From assembly GCA_016184455.1 (NCBI GenBank), contig JACPCS010000114.1, positions 1-64,000 of the forward strand: a DNA stretch of 64,000 bases, given 5' to 3'. The position numbers were made by a program, and so were the translations under genes. Below the pieces are notes generated by a model. It saw nothing but the letters and a program-made list of their open reading frames with translations, searched no databases and was not told the origin of the DNA. Origin of the DNA: Acidobacteriota bacterium. GTDB lineage: Bacteria; Acidobacteriota; Vicinamibacteria; Vicinamibacterales; UBA2999. Positions within the stretch are counted from its first letter, which is position 1. Each line of letters starts with the position of its first letter. Below are positions 1-7,028 of this stretch, piece after piece.

Positions 1-371
1 AACTTGTTAGTCGACCGCGAGCCGACGCGTATCCAGCGCTCGTGGCGTTCCTGTCCGGACGCGCAACCTGCAGCAGTGGCGCCGATTCTAACTGAGACCA
101 GACCCGTCGTCACGGACGGTTACGCGCAAAGGCCTTCGTCAAGATCTTCCGCCCACTCGTAAATCGGCACGGTTACGCGCAGCCGCTCGCGCGTAACCAT
201 TCCGTATCAACGACAGCCTGACGCCAGATGTGCGTCGCCATCGCCCGTTTCCGGCCGTGTGGCCCCAGCAGCCCGCGGGTGGATACGCGCGAGACTCGCG
301 CGTGTCCGCTCGCCGCATCAGGGCCGACGAGCGCACCCGCCAGCATGCACAAACGGCACGTTGGGGCGCCG
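1..371. other. left-edge region without a supportable gene
   Basis: No reading frame here resembles a protein family I know, and the frames present are short and mutually overlapping as expected of GC-rich DNA. A 13-base direct repeat, ACGGTTACGCGCA, lies at 116-128 and 169-181, and an inverted partial copy GCGCGTAACC follows at 190-199. This may be a decayed repeat unit. Nothing else was recognised. Confidence 0.4.
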
Positions 372-2339
372 CTACGCTCGACCGGCCCGCCGCGCGCTCG
401 CGATCTCCTCGACCGCTTGCGGATTCTCGAGCGAGGACAGGTCGCCGGGGTCCTCGCGCAGATACGCGGCCCGGATGACGCGGCGCATCACCTTGGCGTT
501 GCGCGTCTTCGGCAGTTCCCGGACGAACTCGATCGCCTCGGGACGCAGCGGCTTGCCGAGCCGGGTGGCGACCATCGCCTTCAGCTCCTCGGCCAGCCCG
601 GGCCCCACCGTGTGCCCGGGCCGCAGCACGCAGAAGCAGACGAGCGCCTGGCCTTTGGTGGGATCGGGGACGCCGATCGCCGCCGCCTCGATCACCGCGG
701 GGTGCTCCACGAGCACCGACTCGACCTCGGCGGGTCCGAGCCGCTTGCCCGCGATCTTGATGGTGTCGTCCGACCGCCCGACGATGTACCAGAGGCCATC
801 GTCATCGATCGCGGCCCAGTCGCCGTGCACCCAGACGTTCGGAAAACGCGACCAGTACGTCTGCTCGTATCGCTCGGGATCGCGCCAGAAGCCCCGCGTC
901 ATGCCGATCCAGGGCGCGCGGACGACGAGCTCGCCGACCTGGTTGCGGATGGATCGACCCTGCTCGTCGACGACGTCGGCATCGATGCCGGGCGGCGGCC
1001 CGGCAAACGAGCAGGGTTTCATCGGTGTGAGCACGTTGCCGGAGACGAGCCCGCCTGAGACCTCCGTCCCGCCCGAGTAGTTGATGATCGGCACGCGCCT
1101 GCCGCCGACGATCTCGAACAGCCAGCGCCAGGACTCCGGATTCCAGGGCTCGCCGGTCGAGCCGAGGATCCGCAGTGCCGACACGTCGTGCGCGCGTACG
1201 GGCGCGTCACCGTGCCGCATCAACGCGCGGATGAGCGTCGGCGACACGCCGAGCACGGTCACGCCGTGGCGCTCGACGAGCGCCCACAGGCGATCGGGGC
1301 CCGGATAATCCAGCGCGCCGTCGTAGATCACCATCGTTCCGGCGAGGAGCGTCATGCCGAACACTTCCCACGGGCCCATCATCCAGCCCATGTCGGTGAC
1401 CCAGAGCATCGTGTCGGTGTCGTGCACGTCGAGGCAATGGGCGAGATCCTGCGCGGCCTTGATCGGGAAGCCGCAGTGCGTGTGGACGGCGCCCTTGGGA
1501 CGGCCGGTCGTTCCCGACGTGTAGATGATCATCAGCGGATCTTCGGCGTCGGTCCGCACGGTCTCGCATGTGCCGAGCTGCAACTCGATCAGATCCGCCC
1601 AGCGCCGATCGCGTCCCGGTGTGAGCGCCACGTCGAGGCCGAGCCGCGAGACGACCACCACATGGCGAACGGAGGGCGCGGAGGCGACCGCCTCGTCGGC
1701 GACGGCCTTCATCGGGACGATCTGCCCGCGCCGGCGCACGCCGTCGGCCGTCACGAGGAGCGTAGCCTCAGCGTCGTACACGCGCGCAGCGACGGCCTCG
1801 GCACCGTAGCCGGAGAAGAGCGGGAGGATGACGGCGCCGATCTTGACCGCGGCGAAGAAGGCGACGATCAGCTCGGGGCACATCGGCATGAAGAGCGCCA
1901 CGCGATCGCCCGGTCCGACGCCGAGCGCTCCGAACGCATGGGCACAGCGGTTCACCTCCCCGTGCAGTTCGGCGTATGTCAGCACGCGGGTTGCGCCTTC
2001 CTCGCCTTCCCAGCGGACCGCCGCCTTGTCCGCGACGGGTGTGCCGATCCACTTGTCGAGACAGTTGTGGACGATGTTCAGGCGTCCGCCGACGCACCAG
2101 CGCGGCCAGGCCATGCCGCGCGAGAGATCGACGATCTGCCGGTAGGGCTCGTAGAACTCAATCCCGAGATCGTCGAGGACGGCACGCCAGAACCACTCGA
2201 GGTCCTCGACCGATCGGCGCTGCAGGTCGTCGAGTCCTTTCAGGTGATGCCGGGCGATGAAGGCGGCGAGACGGCTGCGATCGCGGTACTCGGGCGTGGG
2301 GCGCCACGCGATCTCGCCGCCAAAGTCGAAGTCGGGCAT
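372..2339 (-). CDS. AMP-forming acyl-CoA synthetase (acetyl/propionyl-CoA synthetase-like)
   Basis: This 655-residue ANL-family enzyme should activate a short-chain carboxylic acid with ATP to the acyl-adenylate and then to acyl-CoA, in the cytoplasm. The adenylation loop YTSGTTGRPKG lies near residue 270, the aromatic substrate-pocket region follows (VTDMGWMMGPWEVFG), and the hinge and C-terminal domain carry GRSDDTIKIAGKRLGPAEVE. The late LPKTRNAKVMRR contains the lysine that is catalytic, and often acetylated, in acetyl-CoA synthetases. Length and the N-terminal extension before the AMP-binding domain match the acetyl/propionyl/acetoacetyl-CoA synthetase group. I chose ATG at 2339; in-frame GTG (2351) and TTG (2354) alternatives fall at the edge of a heptamer repeat array. 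It is divergent from the JAMM peptidase gene. Exact substrate is not readable from sequence. Confidence 0.85.
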   Translation of the reverse strand: MPDFDFGGEIAWRPTPEYRDRSRLAAFIARHHLKGLDDLQRRSVEDLEWFWRAVLDDLGIEFYEPYRQIVDLSRGMAWPRWCVGGRLNIVHNCLDKWIGTPVADKAAVRWEGEEGATRVLTYAELHGEVNRCAHAFGALGVGPGDRVALFMPMCPELIVAFFAAVKIGAVILPLFSGYGAEAVAARVYDAEATLLVTADGVRRRGQIVPMKAVADEAVASAPSVRHVVVVSRLGLDVALTPGRDRRWADLIELQLGTCETVRTDAEDPLMIIYTSGTTGRPKGAVHTHCGFPIKAAQDLAHCLDVHDTDTMLWVTDMGWMMGPWEVFGMTLLAGTMVIYDGALDYPGPDRLWALVERHGVTVLGVSPTLIRALMRHGDAPVRAHDVSALRILGSTGEPWNPESWRWLFEIVGGRRVPIINYSGGTEVSGGLVSGNVLTPMKPCSFAGPPPGIDADVVDEQGRSIRNQVGELVVRAPWIGMTRGFWRDPERYEQTYWSRFPNVWVHGDWAAIDDDGLWYIVGRSDDTIKIAGKRLGPAEVESVLVEHPAVIEAAAIGVPDPTKGQALVCFCVLRPGHTVGPGLAEELKAMVATRLGKPLRPEAIEFVRELPKTRNAKVMRRVIRAAYLREDPGDLSSLENPQAVEEIASARRAGRA

Positions 2340-2351
2340 GGAGATGTCCAC

Positions 2352-2414
2352 CAAAGACCAAAGACCAAAGACCAGAGACCAGAGACCAGAGACCAGAGAC
2401 CAGAGACCAGAGAC
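2352..2414. repeat. heptamer tandem array (9 units of 7 bp)
   Basis: Three CAAAGAC units are followed by six CAGAGAC units with no slip, giving exactly 63 bp. The array fills most of the space between the divergent acyl-CoA synthetase and JAMM peptidase starts. It belongs to the class of short-period arrays seen at many gene borders in this window. Confidence 0.95.
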
Positions 2415-2428
2415 TAGTATTGACGATC
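2415..2428 (+). promoter_or_regulatory. -10-like hexamer close to the start of the JAMM peptidase gene
   Basis: TAGTAT at 2415-2420 is separated from the ATG at 2429 by eight bases, and no Shine-Dalgarno sequence is visible. This spacing would put +1 at or next to the start codon, so a leaderless transcript is possible. No good -35 is visible in the heptamer array upstream. Confidence 0.4.
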
Positions 2429-2845
2429 ATGCGGATCAGGCGCGCGGTTCTCGAGGTGATTCGCGAGCACGCGCGGCGCGACAGCCCGTACGAGTGCTGC
2501 GGGCTGCTCATCGGCACGTCCGGCGAAGTGCTCGAAGCGGTGGAAACGACGAACGTGGCGGCCGACCCGTTCCGCCGCTACGAGGTGCCACCGGTGGAGC
2601 ACCTGGCGCAGATCCGGCGCTGCCGCGCCGCCGTGGCGCAGGGCGCGGCGGGTCTTGCGGTGGTCGGCGTGTACCACTCGCACCCGCGCTCCAGCCCGGA
2701 GCCGTCGCCCACCGACTGGGAGCAGGCCTTCGAGCAGTTCCTGTACGTGATTGCCGGACCCGTCGAGACGGAAACGGCCATGGAGATCCGCGGCTATCGG
2801 CTCACCGCCGGCCGCTTTGCGCGAACCGAGCTGATCGAGTCCTGA
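2429..2845 (+). CDS. JAMM/MPN+ (Mov34, M67) metallopeptidase
   Basis: This 138-residue protein carries a full JAMM zinc site: the glutamate in YECCGLLIG, then HSHPRSSPEPSPTD, which fits HxH-x10-D. Stand-alone prokaryotic MPN+ proteins of this length cleave isopeptide or peptide bonds at the C-terminus of ubiquitin-like or sulfur-carrier proteins, or hydrolyse cysteine from MoaD/ThiS-type carriers. No sulfur carrier or E1-like gene is adjacent, so the substrate is unknown. ATG 2429 was preferred over an in-frame TTG at 2420. The 3' end overlaps the convergent glycosyltransferase by 44 bases. Confidence 0.85.
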   Translation: MRIRRAVLEVIREHARRDSPYECCGLLIGTSGEVLEAVETTNVAADPFRRYEVPPVEHLAQIRRCRAAVAQGAAGLAVVGVYHSHPRSSPEPSPTDWEQAFEQFLYVIAGPVETETAMEIRGYRLTAGRFARTELIES

Positions 2846-4007
2846 GCACCTCGTCGAGCAGCCGCTCCGCGCGTCCGAGCACCGTCGGCCATCGGTACTC
2901 CCGCTCGACATACGCGAGTCCCTGGCGGCCGAGCGTGTCGCGCTCCGCGGGTCGCTGCAGGAGATAGTCCGCCGCCTCGTCGAACTCGACGGGAAACATG
3001 TAGTAGAGCCCCCCGTTGGCGCGCGTCACCTGCCCTGCCAGCACCTTGCACCGGCCGTTGACGAGCGCGGGCACGGCGTGATTCCACGCTTCGAGCAGCA
3101 CGATGCTCAGGCTCTCGTACCACGACGGCACGACCAGCGCCCGCGCGTGCGCCAGCAGCGCGTCGCGCACGTCGTCGGAGACGTACCCGAGCGCCCGGAT
3201 CTGCGGGTGCGTGGGAATCTGCATCTTCGCCGGTCCGGCGAGGACGAGCGTGACGTCGGGCCGTGTGGACGCGTAGTGCTGAAACTGGTCGAGCAGCGCG
3301 TCGCACCCTTTGTTGCGATCGACACGTCCGAGATACAGAAGATAGCTGGCCGGTATCCCGAGCGCGTCGAGCGGCGCACGCGAGATCGCGCCCGGCGCAA
3401 CCGGCTCCAGGCCGATGCCGGCCACGGTCGCGGGAGACGGCGGACGGTACATGCGCGCGGTGACGAGCTGCTGCTCTTCGGGCGTCAGGAACCAGAATCC
3501 GACCGGCTTGTCGAAGAAGTCCGGCAGCACGTCGAGGTTGATGGCCGGGTCTTCCTCGGCCGTTGGCACCAGGACGGCACGGTCGGCGACGAGCGGCAGG
3601 CCGAAAAACGACGGGAAGTAGCGGAACGTCCAGAACAGGACGAGGTCGAACTCGCGCCCGTGCGCACGCAGATGCTCCAGGAGCGCCGGCGTGTCGGGAC
3701 CGTTCTCGCGAAACCACTCCTCCTGCCGCTCGCGAGGCGCGCCGCCGTCGAACACTTCGTCGGTAAGATCCGAAAAGACCTTCATCCGCCGCTGCCGGGC
3801 CACGGGAAACCGGACGACCGTCACGCCGCTCTCCGTCGTCTCGCCGGCAGGCAGCTCGTTGGCCCACGTCACGTAGTCCGTCGCGCACGTGGTGAGCACC
3901 GTGATGTCGTGCCGTGCGGCCAGGCGTTCGGCCAGCTCGCGGCAGTGCCCTTCGGAGCCACCCGCGATGGAGGCGCCGTAGCGCTGGACGACGAACGCGA
4001 GCTTCAC
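2802..4007 (-). CDS. GT4-family glycosyltransferase
   Basis: This 401-residue enzyme should transfer a sugar from a nucleotide-sugar donor to an envelope glycan or lipid carrier. The N-terminal Rossmann fold starts VKLAFVVQRYGASIAGGSE. The C-terminal GT-B half has YLGRVDRNKGCDALL, the GYVSDDVRDALL loop and ESLSIVLLE, which fits the E-x7-E donor-binding motif of GT4 enzymes. The GTG start at 4007 was chosen because it makes a 4-base GTGA overlap with the stop of the upstream gene and begins at the conserved fold. Longer in-frame starts would read back through that gene and a CTCAGGGC-type repeat. Acceptor and donor are not identifiable. Confidence 0.85.
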   Translation of the reverse strand: MKLAFVVQRYGASIAGGSEGHCRELAERLAARHDITVLTTCATDYVTWANELPAGETTESGVTVVRFPVARQRRMKVFSDLTDEVFDGGAPRERQEEWFRENGPDTPALLEHLRAHGREFDLVLFWTFRYFPSFFGLPLVADRAVLVPTAEEDPAINLDVLPDFFDKPVGFWFLTPEEQQLVTARMYRPPSPATVAGIGLEPVAPGAISRAPLDALGIPASYLLYLGRVDRNKGCDALLDQFQHYASTRPDVTLVLAGPAKMQIPTHPQIRALGYVSDDVRDALLAHARALVVPSWYESLSIVLLEAWNHAVPALVNGRCKVLAGQVTRANGGLYYMFPVEFDEAADYLLQRPAERDTLGRQGLAYVEREYRWPTVLGRAERLLDEVLRTRSARFAQSGRR

Positions 4008-4549
4008 CCGTTCGACTCGCTCCGCTCGCTCAGGGCAGGTTCCTTCGCGACGCTCGAGAGACGATCGACCTCGCGGCGCAGGAGCGCGGTCTCGAGCGCC
4101 AGCTCCTGTACGCACGCGAAGAGCACGTGATTGACCCGGCGCTGCCGCTCGAAGTTGTCGCGGCTGTACTCGTGGAACCAGCGCAGCAGCGGCATCATCA
4201 GGCGCCGCTTGATGAAGATCAGCAGCCCGGCGGCGGCGCGTCCGCGGTGCGACTGGTACCGCATGCTCGTGGTGAGACGCCAGGTGTCAGGTTCGCCCAG
4301 GAGCTGGGGCAACAGGAGCCGTGCGGTCTCGGGCGTGCTCGCCGCGGCGCGCAACACCGATTCGACTTCGGAGAAGAGCGCAGGATCGTCGAACGCGGCG
4401 GACGCGCCGTCCTCGACGAGCTGCCCGCGCAGCCGCTCGCGCACCCGGCGGTGCAGCTCGGTCATCACCGCCTCGACGTCGACTCCCGCCGCCCCGGTGC
4501 GCACGTCCGGCACGCCGGGCGCGCCGGGGCGGTCGGGCTCATCGGCCAA
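4004..4549 (-). CDS. hypothetical protein next to the glycosyltransferase
   Basis: This 181-residue protein is not recognised. It is predominantly helical and charged, with a short apolar segment AAAGLLIFIKRRLMMPLL near residues 107-124 and a heptad-like C-terminal helix (ALETALLRREVDRLSSVA). No signal peptide is visible. It begins 11 bases inside the preceding PKD-like gene and ends in a GTGA overlap with the glycosyltransferase, so the three genes look co-transcribed and translationally coupled. The last residues, LSERSESNG, are encoded by a CTCAGGGC-type palindromic repeat rather than ancestral coding sequence. A role as accessory factor for glycan assembly is inference only. Confidence 0.65.
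   Translation of the reverse strand: MADEPDRPGAPGVPDVRTGAAGVDVEAVMTELHRRVRERLRGQLVEDGASAAFDDPALFSEVESVLRAAASTPETARLLLPQLLGEPDTWRLTTSMRYQSHRGRAAAGLLIFIKRRLMMPLLRWFHEYSRDNFERQRRVNHVLFACVQELALETALLRREVDRLSSVAKEPALSERSESNG
4008..4036. repeat. CTCAGGGC-type palindromic repeat half, in coding DNA
   Basis: The sequence TTCGACTCGCTCCGCTCGCT followed by CAGGGC encodes the C-terminal tail of the hypothetical protein and lies directly upstream of the glycosyltransferase start. It matches copies of the same repeat at 12698, 16117, 45935 and 48102. Confidence 0.8.
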
Positions 4550-4979
4550 AGTACTCGCCCGCTCCCGACCTCACCTGGAGGTTCGTGATCGCGCTGCCGA
4601 CCGTCTTCGTCTTCTGCTTCAACCGGAACACGAGGCGGTAGACGCCGCCCTGCCGGTAGATGTGCTCGGCGGAGTAGCGCCGCTGGATCGTGCTCTTCCC
4701 GGCCTCGTATGGATTGCAGTCGCTCGTGTTTTCGGAGACGGTGCCGTCGCCCCAGTCCCACTCGACCGTTGCACAATAAAAGTCCGCGTAATCGTCGCGT
4801 CCGTCGCGCACGTCGACAGACGCCCGGACGCGCAGCGGCGCAAAGCCGACCGGCGGGGTGGCCTTGAGCGTCACGGTCGGCTTTTTCGGCTCAGCCGGCG
4901 CCTGTGCGCCCGCGCCGAGCGGCAGCAGCATCGCCGCAGCCGCAATGAGAGTGCAGACGACGCGCGCCTGATCCGTCAT
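4539..4979 (-). CDS. exported PKD-like domain protein
   Basis: This 146-residue protein has a signal peptide (about residues 1-26, ending GAGAQA) and one PKD/Ig-like beta-sandwich. The family hallmark VEWDWGDGT is clear, preceded by the typical PPVGFAPLRVRASVDV strand and followed by HIYRQGGVYRLVFRL. PKD domains mediate protein-protein or protein-carbohydrate contacts outside the cytoplasm. The ATG at 4979 is followed by the signal sequence and was chosen for that reason. It overlaps the downstream hypothetical gene by 11 bases. The role is unknown. Confidence 0.75.
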   Translation of the reverse strand: MTDQARVVCTLIAAAAMLLPLGAGAQAPAEPKKPTVTLKATPPVGFAPLRVRASVDVRDGRDDYADFYCATVEWDWGDGTVSENTSDCNPYEAGKSTIQRRYSAEHIYRQGGVYRLVFRLKQKTKTVGSAITNLQVRSGAGEYFGR

Positions 4980-4983
4980 ACTA

Positions 4984-5176
4984 CTGGCCCGTATCAACTG
5001 ATGTACTAGCACCAACGACAGCTTTTCGACGATGATTCTCCTGGCCGCGACAACGGAGCGGCCAGTCGCACTTTGCGAAGGACATACCAGGAAAGCCCCC
5101 GAACAGAATTCTAAGCCCGTCCGCGGGGCGGGACAAGCAAGCGGGGCCCCCATCGCGCGGACTTTGCGCGATGGGG
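4984..5176. repeat. copy A of a 70-bp conserved block with an 11-bp stem hairpin
   Basis: The block 4984-5053 matches 25941-26010 at about 61 of 70 ungapped positions. A second shared piece, CGGCCAGTC to GACATACCA, follows at 5058-5088. A perfect hairpin CCCCATCGCGC / GCGCGATGGGG with a 7-nt loop lies at 5148-5176. In copy B the hairpin directly follows the block. Here it is displaced to the far side, so the modules have been rearranged. The element lies between the divergent PKD-protein and pepA genes. It encodes no recognisable protein. Confidence 0.75.
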
Positions 5177-5210
5177 TGCGAAGTAACCGCCGGCGAGAGA
5201 GAGCACATTC

Positions 5211-6731
5211 GTGTCGACGCAGACTGTCCATCGAACGCCATCGATCGGCATCACCACCACCGCCCCCCGTGACATCGCGACCGAGTTCCTGGTCCTCCCG
5301 GTCTTCGAAGACGACGTCATCCCCGAGGAGGCGGACGTGGATGCCGCCTCGGGTGGTGAGGTCGGCGGCGCGCGTGCGCGCGGCGAGTTCAAGGGCGGCG
5401 CCTACGAGCTGTTCACGCCGGCCGTTCGCGGCTGGACGGCGGCGCGCGTGGCGCTCGTCGGGCTCGGGCTACGGAAGGATTTCTCCACCGATCGGCTGCG
5501 GCGCGCCGCCGCAACCGGCGCGCTCGTCGCGCGGCAGCGGCGGCTGCAGCGCATGGCCATCGTATATCCCCGCTCGGTCCAGGCGCCGGCCGCCGATGCG
5601 GCGCAGGTGCTCGCCGAAGGCGCCATCCTCGGCAACTTCGACGGCGCGTCCTACAAGACAACGGATCCGCCGCGGGTGTGGCTCGACCAGGTGCAGGTTC
5701 GTGTTGACGGCAACGGGGCGGCCGTTGAGCTCGGGCTCGAGCGTGGGCGCGTGCTCGGCGAGTGCACCAACCTCGCGCGCGAGCTGTCGAACGAGCCGGG
5801 CAACGCCCTGACGCCGCACGTGTTCGCGGATCGTGCTGCGGGCATTGCGCGCGAGGCCGGCCTGTCGGTGGACGTGCTGGATGAAGGGCGTATCGCCGAG
5901 CTGCGCATGGGGCTGCTGCTGGCCGTCGCGCGCGGCAGCCAGGAGCCCCCGCGGGTGGTCGTGCTGCAGCACGGGCCGGCGGACGCCGCGAAGGCGCCGG
6001 TGCTCGGACTGGTCGGCAAAGGGGTCACGTTCGACTCAGGCGGGATCTCGATCAAGCCGTCCGAGAACATGGACAAGATGAAGGACGACATGTCGGGCGG
6101 CGCCGCGGTCCTGATGGCGATGGTCGCGATGTCGCGCCTGCGCGTGCCGATCCGGTGTATCGGGGTGATCCCGATGACCGAGAACATGCCGGGCGGCCGG
6201 GCGCTCAAGCCGGGGGACGTCCTCGTGAGCGCGGAAGGCAAGACCGTCGAAGTGCTGAACACGGATGCCGAAGGGCGCCTCGCGCTCGGCGACGCGTGCT
6301 GGTATGCGCGCCGGCTCGGCGTGACGCATCTGGTGGACGTGGCGACGCTGACCGGGGCCTGCGTGGTCGCGCTCGGCAAGACGACGACCGGACTGTTCGG
6401 CACGCCGGAGACGTGGGTCGAGATGGTGCGGCGCGCGGGCGAGCGCGCCGGCGATCGGTCGTGGCCGATGCCGGTCTTCGACGATTACAAGGAGCTGTTC
6501 AAGAGCGAGATCGCCGACTTCGCCAACACCGGCGGGCGCGCGGGCGGCGCGATCACCGGCGCGCTGTTCGTCAAGGAGTTCACGGGCGATCTGCCGTGGG
6601 TGCATCTGGACATCGCGGGCACGGCCTGGGCAGAGGAGGCGACGCCGTACCAGCCGAAGGGCGCGACCGGGGTCGGCGTGCGTACGCTGGTCGAGCTCGC
6701 GCTCGGCGTTGACGGGTGGGCTACACTCTAA
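5211..6731 (+). CDS. pepA: leucyl aminopeptidase (M17 family)
   Basis: This 506-residue cytosolic enzyme removes N-terminal amino acids from peptides with two metal ions. The M17 signature NTDAEGRLAL is intact, and the metal ligands lie in VGKGVTFDSGGISIKPS and MKDDMSGGAA. The C-terminal catalytic half is complete through LDIAGTAWAEE. Length is normal for the family. The GTG at 5211 is preceded by a purine-rich stretch (GAGAGAGAG) about seven bases upstream. The gene is followed closely by a small membrane-protein gene. Confidence 0.93.
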   Translation: MSTQTVHRTPSIGITTTAPRDIATEFLVLPVFEDDVIPEEADVDAASGGEVGGARARGEFKGGAYELFTPAVRGWTAARVALVGLGLRKDFSTDRLRRAAATGALVARQRRLQRMAIVYPRSVQAPAADAAQVLAEGAILGNFDGASYKTTDPPRVWLDQVQVRVDGNGAAVELGLERGRVLGECTNLARELSNEPGNALTPHVFADRAAGIAREAGLSVDVLDEGRIAELRMGLLLAVARGSQEPPRVVVLQHGPADAAKAPVLGLVGKGVTFDSGGISIKPSENMDKMKDDMSGGAAVLMAMVAMSRLRVPIRCIGVIPMTENMPGGRALKPGDVLVSAEGKTVEVLNTDAEGRLALGDACWYARRLGVTHLVDVATLTGACVVALGKTTTGLFGTPETWVEMVRRAGERAGDRSWPMPVFDDYKELFKSEIADFANTGGRAGGAITGALFVKEFTGDLPWVHLDIAGTAWAEEATPYQPKGATGVGVRTLVELALGVDGWATL

Positions 6732-6755
6732 AAGCGCTGTTCACACTCCTCGCTT

Positions 6756-6799
6756 CTCTGTTCTCGGTTCGTGTTCAGGTTCCTTATGTTCTCTGTTCT
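6756..6799. repeat. degenerate GTTC heptamer array, left half
   Basis: GTTC/GGTTC motifs recur roughly every seven bases (TCTGTTC, TCGGTTC, then less regular copies). The reverse complement GAACCCGGAACGCAGAACA appears at 7028-7046, on the other side of the small membrane-protein gene, so the two halves flank that gene as inverted arrays. The left half contains its ATG. Confidence 0.55.
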
Positions 6800-7028
6800 G
6801 CAGCAGCCGCCGCCGCCGATCGTCGTCGAGGTGCTCAAGCAGCCCGCGCCGGCACGCGATATCAGCATCGATTACATCATCACGATGTTCGCGACGGCGG
6901 GCGTCGTGCTGCTGGTGGCGGCCGTGGGCGGACTCATCGCCGGGGCCATCTTCATCGGCCTGCGGCGGCTGCGGGACGCGTCGACGCCGCCGACGACCGA
7001 CAGCAGTCACGTCAAGCTGCGGATCTAG
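6786..7028 (+). CDS. small single-pass membrane protein
   Basis: This 80-residue protein has a short proline-containing N-terminus and a transmembrane helix (ITMFATAGVVLLVAAVGGLI, about residues 31-50, continuing AGAIFIGL). A basic RRLRD stop-transfer and a polar C-terminus follow. No family is recognised. ATG 6786 was preferred over GTG 6771. It lies between inverted GTTC heptamer arrays, and its last 4 bases overlap the convergent amidase gene. It could be a recent gene or a membrane anchor; the evidence is membrane topology and coding-like composition only. Confidence 0.5.
   Translation: MFSVLQQPPPPIVVEVLKQPAPARDISIDYIITMFATAGVVLLVAAVGGLIAGAIFIGLRRLRDASTPPTTDSSHVKLRI

Noticed and set aside
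201-222. Third copy of the 70-bp block
   Set aside because: CCGTATC and ACGACAGCCT are shared, but only about 17 bases match and the rest diverges, so chance cannot be excluded.
2352-2414. Possible CRISPR-like array
   Set aside because: Units are 7 bp with no spacers, and no cas genes are in the window. The 24-bp arrays were rejected for the same reason.
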